This document shows positions 5,472-8,602 of a stretch of 8,602 nucleotides of DNA, one piece after another. The stretch covers positions 1 to 8,602 of the forward strand of contig JAITWD010000079.1 of the NCBI GenBank assembly GCA_031285465.1, in the 5' to 3' direction. Made by a program: the position numbers and the translations under genes. Position 1 is the first letter of the stretch, and the number at the start of each line of letters is the position of its first letter. The stretch is from Lachnospiraceae bacterium. GTDB taxonomy: Bacteria; Bacillota; Clostridia; Lachnospirales; Lachnospiraceae. The notes under the pieces were generated by a model. That model had not been told where the DNA came from. It was given only the letters and a program-made list of their open reading frames with translations, and made no database searches.

Positions 5472-6233
5472 CTAAACCGCATCGATCACATCGGACATAT
5501 TGTACAATCCGGCGGGTTTCCCTGCCAGAAACTTGGCTGCCTGTACCGCCCCTTTACCAAAGATGGCTTTGGAATGGGCCGCATGGGAAAAGGTTATCAC
5601 CTCATCAGCACCGGCAAAGATCACGTCGTGCTCACCCACGATCGTACCGCCCCGGACCGCCGCAAAACCAATCTCTTTCGTGCCACGTTTTTCACGGACC
5701 TGGCTACGATCATAGACGAAGGAGTAGCCTTGTCCCAATTCAGCATTGATCGACTCACCCAGCGCCAAGGCGGTGCCACTGGGTGCATCCACCTTTTGGT
5801 TATGGTGCTTCTCGACAATTTCAATGTCAAATCCGGCCGGTGCCAAAACGGCCGCCGCTTCCTTCATCATTTTCAAAAACAGGTTAATGCCCAGCGACAT
5901 ATTGGCCGATTTAAGGATCGCCACCTGAGAGGATACATTTTGTAACCGCTCCATCAAAACAGCAGTAAGACCGGTAGTACATAATACACAAGGGATGGAT
6001 CGTCCAACACAGTAATCTAACAGTCCATCGATGGCGCCGGCATTGCTAAAATCAATAATAACATCAGCGTCAACCTGACACTCGGCTAATGTTTTGAAAA
6101 CCGGGAACAGGTTATTACCACCATCATACGGATCGACTCCGGCCACCAGGGTTGCCTCATCATCATTGGCCAGCAATCCGGCAATAATCTGTCCCATTTT
6201 TCCGTTGCATCCGTGCATAATTATTTTTATCAT
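5472..6233 (-). CDS. dapB: 4-hydroxy-tetrahydrodipicolinate reductase
   Basis: A 253-residue cytosolic enzyme that reduces the DapA product with NAD(P)H, the second step of the diaminopimelate/lysine branch. ATG 6233 is chosen over GTG 6248 because GGGAGAAGAG lies just before it and the nucleotide-binding strand begins at once. The N-terminal Rossmann motif is HGCNGKMG (Gly8, Gly11, Gly14). CTTG at 85-88 and ANMSLGINL at 110-118 are conserved. The substrate motif EKHHNQKVDAPSGTAL has His143/His144, Lys147 and the SGT phosphate-like loop; GTKEIGFAAVRGG at 184-196 is also typical. Length is close to the family norm. It follows dapA on the same strand after 149 bases and probably shares its lysine-controlled transcript, though a GC-rich hairpin sits in between. 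The call is certain. Confidence 0.98.
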   Translation of the reverse strand: MIKIIMHGCNGKMGQIIAGLLANDDEATLVAGVDPYDGGNNLFPVFKTLAECQVDADVIIDFSNAGAIDGLLDYCVGRSIPCVLCTTGLTAVLMERLQNVSSQVAILKSANMSLGINLFLKMMKEAAAVLAPAGFDIEIVEKHHNQKVDAPSGTALALGESINAELGQGYSFVYDRSQVREKRGTKEIGFAAVRGGTIVGEHDVIFAGADEVITFSHAAHSKAIFGKGAVQAAKFLAGKPAGLYNMSDVIDAV

Positions 6234-6278
6234 CGGCTCTTCTCCCACTACAATATATTTATGGTTATGGTGCTTTTT

Positions 6279-6311
6279 TGCGTGCCCCCCATAGTATCAT
6301 GGGGGCACGCA
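6279..6311. repeat. GC-rich hairpin in the dapA-dapB gap
   Basis: TGCGTGCCCCC (6279-6289) and GGGGGCACGCA (6301-6311) form a perfect 11-bp stem with an 11-base loop. In the direction of the dap genes the stem is followed by AAAAAGC, not a T-tract, so it is not a standard intrinsic terminator. It could be a processing or stabilising structure that sets the dapA to dapB ratio. That role is inference. Confidence 0.6.
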
Positions 6312-6382
6312 CATTCCGTCCTATTCATACAGACATGATATGCCGGACTATGCTGGATCTTTTGGTTTCATGATACCACGGA

Positions 6383-7267
6383 TCACAAAACGCCGTAGTC
6401 CTTCATCGCCTTCTCTAACCGTGCGGCATTATCCGCTTCCATCATGGTCAACGGCCGGCGTAGTACCCCGGTGTCCCGTCCCATCAATTGCAATGCCTTC
6501 TTCACCGGAATCGGATTGACTTCATAAAAAAGGGCGTTACAAAGTGGGATCGCCGCCAACTGCAGGGCCGCACTCTTAGCGGCATCACCCTTTAGGTAAT
6601 GGGCACAGATCTCATGGGTTGCGCGCGGAACCACGTTGGCCAGCACTGAGATAACTCCGATGCCACCCAGCGACATTATCGGCACGATCAGATCATCACA
6701 ACCGGAATATACGTCCACTCTACCGGCCGCCAGATGCATCAGTTTGGCAACCTGGGACATGTTTTCGCTGGCTTCTTTAACACCGACAATATTGTCTACT
6801 TCGGTACATAACCTGACGATAGTTTCCGGAGCCATATTCATCCCGGTCCGGCCGGGAACATTGTACAGGATTATCGGGATGGTCACCGCCGCTGCGATGG
6901 CCTTAAAGTGCTCATACAGACCCTTCTGGGTCGCCTTATTATAGTAGGGCGAAACCACCAGCAGGCCATCTACCCCCGCCTTTGCTGCTTCCTGTGAAAG
7001 ATATATCGCCGTTTCGGTACAATTAGAACCGGTTCCTGCTACGACCGGGATACGCCCCGCCACCTTTTCCACACAAAAAGCGATCACCGCCAAATGTTCT
7101 TCATGGGTTAGGGTTGAAGCTTCTCCGGTTGTACCGCAGACAATGATGGCATCTACGCCCTCACTAACCTGAAATTCAATCAACTCCGCAAATTTCTCAT
7201 AATTAACCGCTCCGTCTTCATGAAACGGCGTTACTATCGCAACTCCTGCACCTTTAAAAATCGCCAT
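6383..7267 (-). CDS. dapA: 4-hydroxy-tetrahydrodipicolinate synthase
   Basis: A 294-residue TIM-barrel aldolase that condenses pyruvate with aspartate semialdehyde, the committed step towards diaminopimelate and lysine. The start ATG 7267 follows a perfect AGGAGG. The family residues are present: GTTGE at 45-49 (Thr46/Thr47), SPYYNK at 106-111 (Tyr109), Tyr135 in LYNVPGRTG with Arg140, and Schiff-base Lys164 in VGVKEAS. YSGCDD and the GGIGVIS turn are also as expected. Length is normal. A consensus promoter, a lysine riboswitch and a terminator precede it, so lysine should repress it; dapB follows. No other lysine gene is in the window. A related aldolase such as NanA or KDG aldolase is unlikely given the riboswitch and the dapB neighbour. 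Confidence 0.98.
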   Translation of the reverse strand: MAIFKGAGVAIVTPFHEDGAVNYEKFAELIEFQVSEGVDAIIVCGTTGEASTLTHEEHLAVIAFCVEKVAGRIPVVAGTGSNCTETAIYLSQEAAKAGVDGLLVVSPYYNKATQKGLYEHFKAIAAAVTIPIILYNVPGRTGMNMAPETIVRLCTEVDNIVGVKEASENMSQVAKLMHLAAGRVDVYSGCDDLIVPIMSLGGIGVISVLANVVPRATHEICAHYLKGDAAKSAALQLAAIPLCNALFYEVNPIPVKKALQLMGRDTGVLRRPLTMMEADNAARLEKAMKDYGVL

Positions 7268-7347
7268 TACTTTTCCTCCTAATAAATTTATATTTTATGG
7301 TTTTGCCTTTTCTTAGGCAAATAATTTCCTTACACATCTGTGCGCAT

Positions 7348-7375
7348 AAAAAATGCCGACATCTATGGTCGGCTA
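7348..7375 (-). terminator. Riboswitch-controlled intrinsic terminator upstream of dapA
   Basis: The minus strand reads GCCGAC-CATAGAT-GTCGGC (7373-7355), then A and six T residues (7353-7348). It lies between the lysine aptamer and the dapA ribosome site. An AGATGTCG segment just after the aptamer P1 (7432-7425) repeats the 3' arm of this hairpin and could compete for its 5' arm, a plausible antiterminator. Confidence 0.8.
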
Positions 7376-7430
7376 CTGGGTTTAAACAATAATGTTCAAA
7401 CGGAAAATGTCTGGATAAAGTATCGACATC

Positions 7431-7600
7431 TTCGATAGCGCCCCATCAATGAAATGATGAGAGTCATACAGCTATTGGCTGTATGCCCAAGGAGCGATCG
7501 CAGATAAATCGATCCTTTCGGCGTTTTTCCCTTTCATTCATCATCATCTGTGCCTGCCACATCCAAAAAACTACTGATGAAAAACGCAACCTCTATCTTT
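7431..7600 (-). ncRNA. Lysine riboswitch (L box) leader of dapA
   Basis: On the minus strand the closing helix pairs GATAG near 7597 with CTATC near 7434. Inside are the hallmarks of the lysine aptamer: AGAGGTTGCG, AGTA after the first turn, GGGAAAAACGCCGAAAGG, a GGGCATACAGC-CAATA-GCTGTATG hairpin (7485-7465) followed by ACTCTCA, and the closing GGGGCGCTATCG. It starts a few bases after the predicted transcription start and is followed by an intrinsic terminator, so it should end transcription when lysine is plentiful. The family is recognised by these conserved blocks and by the dapA gene it controls. Confidence 0.93.
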
Positions 7601-7613
7601 AACAATTAGGATT

Positions 7614-7642
7614 ATCATAGCATTACTGTTCTTATCTGTCAA
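7614..7642 (-). promoter_or_regulatory. Consensus sigma-A promoter of the dapA-dapB unit
   Basis: The minus strand has TTGACA (7642-7637), a 17-base spacer, and TATGAT (7619-7614). The start would be near 7607, just before the riboswitch. AT-rich sequence directly upstream may act as an UP element. This is the strongest promoter seen in the window. Confidence 0.88.
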
Positions 7643-7647
7643 CGGGA

Positions 7648-7704
7648 TTAGTATTGATTTTCTATATATTTTTCTATATTTTAGTATTGATTTCTATATA
7701 TTTT
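7648..7704. repeat. AT-rich direct repeat upstream of the dapA promoter
   Basis: TTAGTATTGATTT followed by CTATATATTTT occurs from 7648 (with one extra T) and again from 7681, a period of 33 bases. It lies just upstream of the -35 box and could aid RNA polymerase binding, or be simple-sequence drift. Confidence 0.5.
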
Positions 7705-7746
7705 CCGTTGATTTCCAAATCGCTTCATCAAACTTTAATAGTACTA

Positions 7747-7781
7747 CTAGGGAAACACTGCTTTAATCAGCGTTTCCCTAG
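7747..7781. repeat. Short palindromic repeat overlapping the GH3 stop codon
   Basis: CTAGGGAAACACTG (7747-7760) and CAGCGTTTCCCTAG (7768-7781) form a 14-bp stem with one G-U pair and a 7-base loop. The sequence is the same family as the ends of the 3272-3399 element. The GH3 stop codon (7780-7778) is the TAG at the palindrome's end. No T-tract follows on the minus strand, so it is a poor terminator by itself. Confidence 0.75.
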
Positions 7782-8602
7782 AGTCGCGCATCCCATTTTC
7801 CACAAAAAGGGTCGACCGGACTATGTCCGATGAAGGCGGACCGTCCCATTAACTTTTCGATCAATGCCTCGATCACCACCTGGTCACTGTTATAGGTATT
7901 GATAAAGGTTTTCATCCGGGGAACATCCAATAAATGGTAGGGATTCTCCAGCGAAATGAAGATGGTCGGAACATCATTGGCGTAGTGGGCACAGTTGGCG
8001 CCCATTGGCTGCGCCCATTCGATCCGGACCGCCGTCTGATTGCTTTTAGTCACATAATTGGCAACATAAACGATCAGATCGTATCGTTCGGTAATTTCAG
8101 AGGATCGTCTGGTTCTTCCCTCCATACCGGGCTGGGGGGTAAAAACCTCCACCTCAAAGCCTTCCTTCTCCAACAGTGCTTTCACCCGTCCGCACGCCGC
8201 GATCACCTGATAGGGACCACCGCCGCCCGTTTCCGGTTCTAATGGATAAAAAAGGATTTTCTTGTATCGCGTAGTGTTAAGCGGTAGTACGCCCGGTTCT
8301 TCTTTAACCAGCGTAATGGCCTTATCGGCGCATTCGCGCGCCCATTCCTTGTGCTGGTGGCATCCGACGATGGCCAGTGCCGTTTCTTCATCCGGAGACA
8401 CCACCCCCTTGTGTAATCCCAATGCCGCTTTAGTGGCAATGATTCGGGTGACCGCCTCATCCAGACGGTTGGCGGTGATAATTCCCTCCTTTATTCCCGC
8501 CAACATATATTCAAAGTCTTCTTGCAGGTTGCGGGCAAATAAAAACATATCCGCGCCAGCGGCAATTGAATAGGGAACCGCCTTTTGGCGACTCATAGGG
8601 AT
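7778..8602 (-). CDS. Glycoside hydrolase family 3 protein, C-terminal part (5' end outside the window)
   Basis: The frame is open to the right edge, so ATG 8596 is probably internal; 274 codons are visible. The start of the visible part (MSRQKAVPYSIAAGADMFLFARN) is the end of a GH3 catalytic barrel, where relatives read PRxKAxPxSIAAGxDMFLF. ITLVKEEPGVLPL near visible residue 95-107 begins the C-terminal alpha/beta domain, and the protein ends SPVDPFCGKWDARL. The catalytic Asp and the N-acetylglucosaminidase His-Asp dyad lie outside the window, so beta-glucosidase and NagZ-like beta-N-acetylhexosaminidase cannot be told apart. It resembles the two-domain GH3 proteins of Clostridia. The stop codon is embedded in a palindromic repeat. 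It is transcribed towards dapA but is separated by that gene's own promoter. Family call is confident; substrate unknown. Confidence 0.88.
   Translation of the reverse strand: MPMSRQKAVPYSIAAGADMFLFARNLQEDFEYMLAGIKEGIITANRLDEAVTRIIATKAALGLHKGVVSPDEETALAIVGCHQHKEWARECADKAITLVKEEPGVLPLNTTRYKKILFYPLEPETGGGGPYQVIAACGRVKALLEKEGFEVEVFTPQPGMEGRTRRSSEITERYDLIVYVANYVTKSNQTAVRIEWAQPMGANCAHYANDVPTIFISLENPYHLLDVPRMKTFINTYNSDQVVIEALIEKLMGRSAFIGHSPVDPFCGKWDARL

Noticed and set aside
5424..5945. Plus-strand open frame of 173 codons overlapping dapB
   Set aside because: It is a shadow of dapB, which has all catalytic motifs on the minus strand.
6279..6311. Intrinsic terminator between dapA and dapB
   Set aside because: The stem is strong, but no T-tract follows it in the direction of transcription.
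1..8602. tRNA or rRNA genes
   Set aside because: No cloverleaf with GGTTCGA-type T-arm or rRNA-like conserved stretch was seen on either strand.

Overview
The window looks like ordinary chromosome from an anaerobic, low-to-mid GC Firmicute of the class Clostridia, most likely near Lachnospiraceae. The evidence is Shine-Dalgarno sites of the AGGAGG type, TTGACA/TATAAT-like promoters, a lysine (L-box) riboswitch ahead of dapA, an unlinked eukaryotic-type HisA, and a GH3 glycosidase with a clostridial-type C-terminus. Genus or species cannot be told from the sequence alone.

All main genes lie on the minus strand except one small plus-strand locus. Read in the minus direction from the right edge: (1) the C-terminal 274 codons of a GH3 glycosidase, whose stop codon lies inside a short palindromic repeat; (2) a consensus promoter, a lysine riboswitch and its intrinsic terminator, then dapA and dapB, the first two enzymes of the lysine/diaminopimelate branch; (3) beyond a convergent terminator, a plus-strand locus at about 4660-5404 with three tandem stem-loops, a possible 31-codon hydrophobic peptide, and a very acidic lipoprotein with a calcium-loop-like motif; (4) a stand-alone eukaryotic/fungal-type hisA; (5) a patatin-like lipase preceded by a roughly 130-bp hairpin-rich repeat element; (6) a two-gene signalling operon, with an HD-GYP response regulator (probable cyclic-di-GMP phosphodiesterase) followed after 54 bases by a soluble PAS histidine kinase that runs off the left edge.

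The genes do not form one large system. The dap genes are a regulated biosynthetic unit: lysine binding to the leader should stop transcription before dapA. The HD-GYP protein and the kinase are probably partners. The least explained parts are the structured leader, small ORF and acidic lipoprotein unit, the palindromic repeat family (one composite copy at 3272-3399, one short copy at 7747-7781), and the lipase gene, whose start codon context and nucleophile-elbow motif are both unusual.
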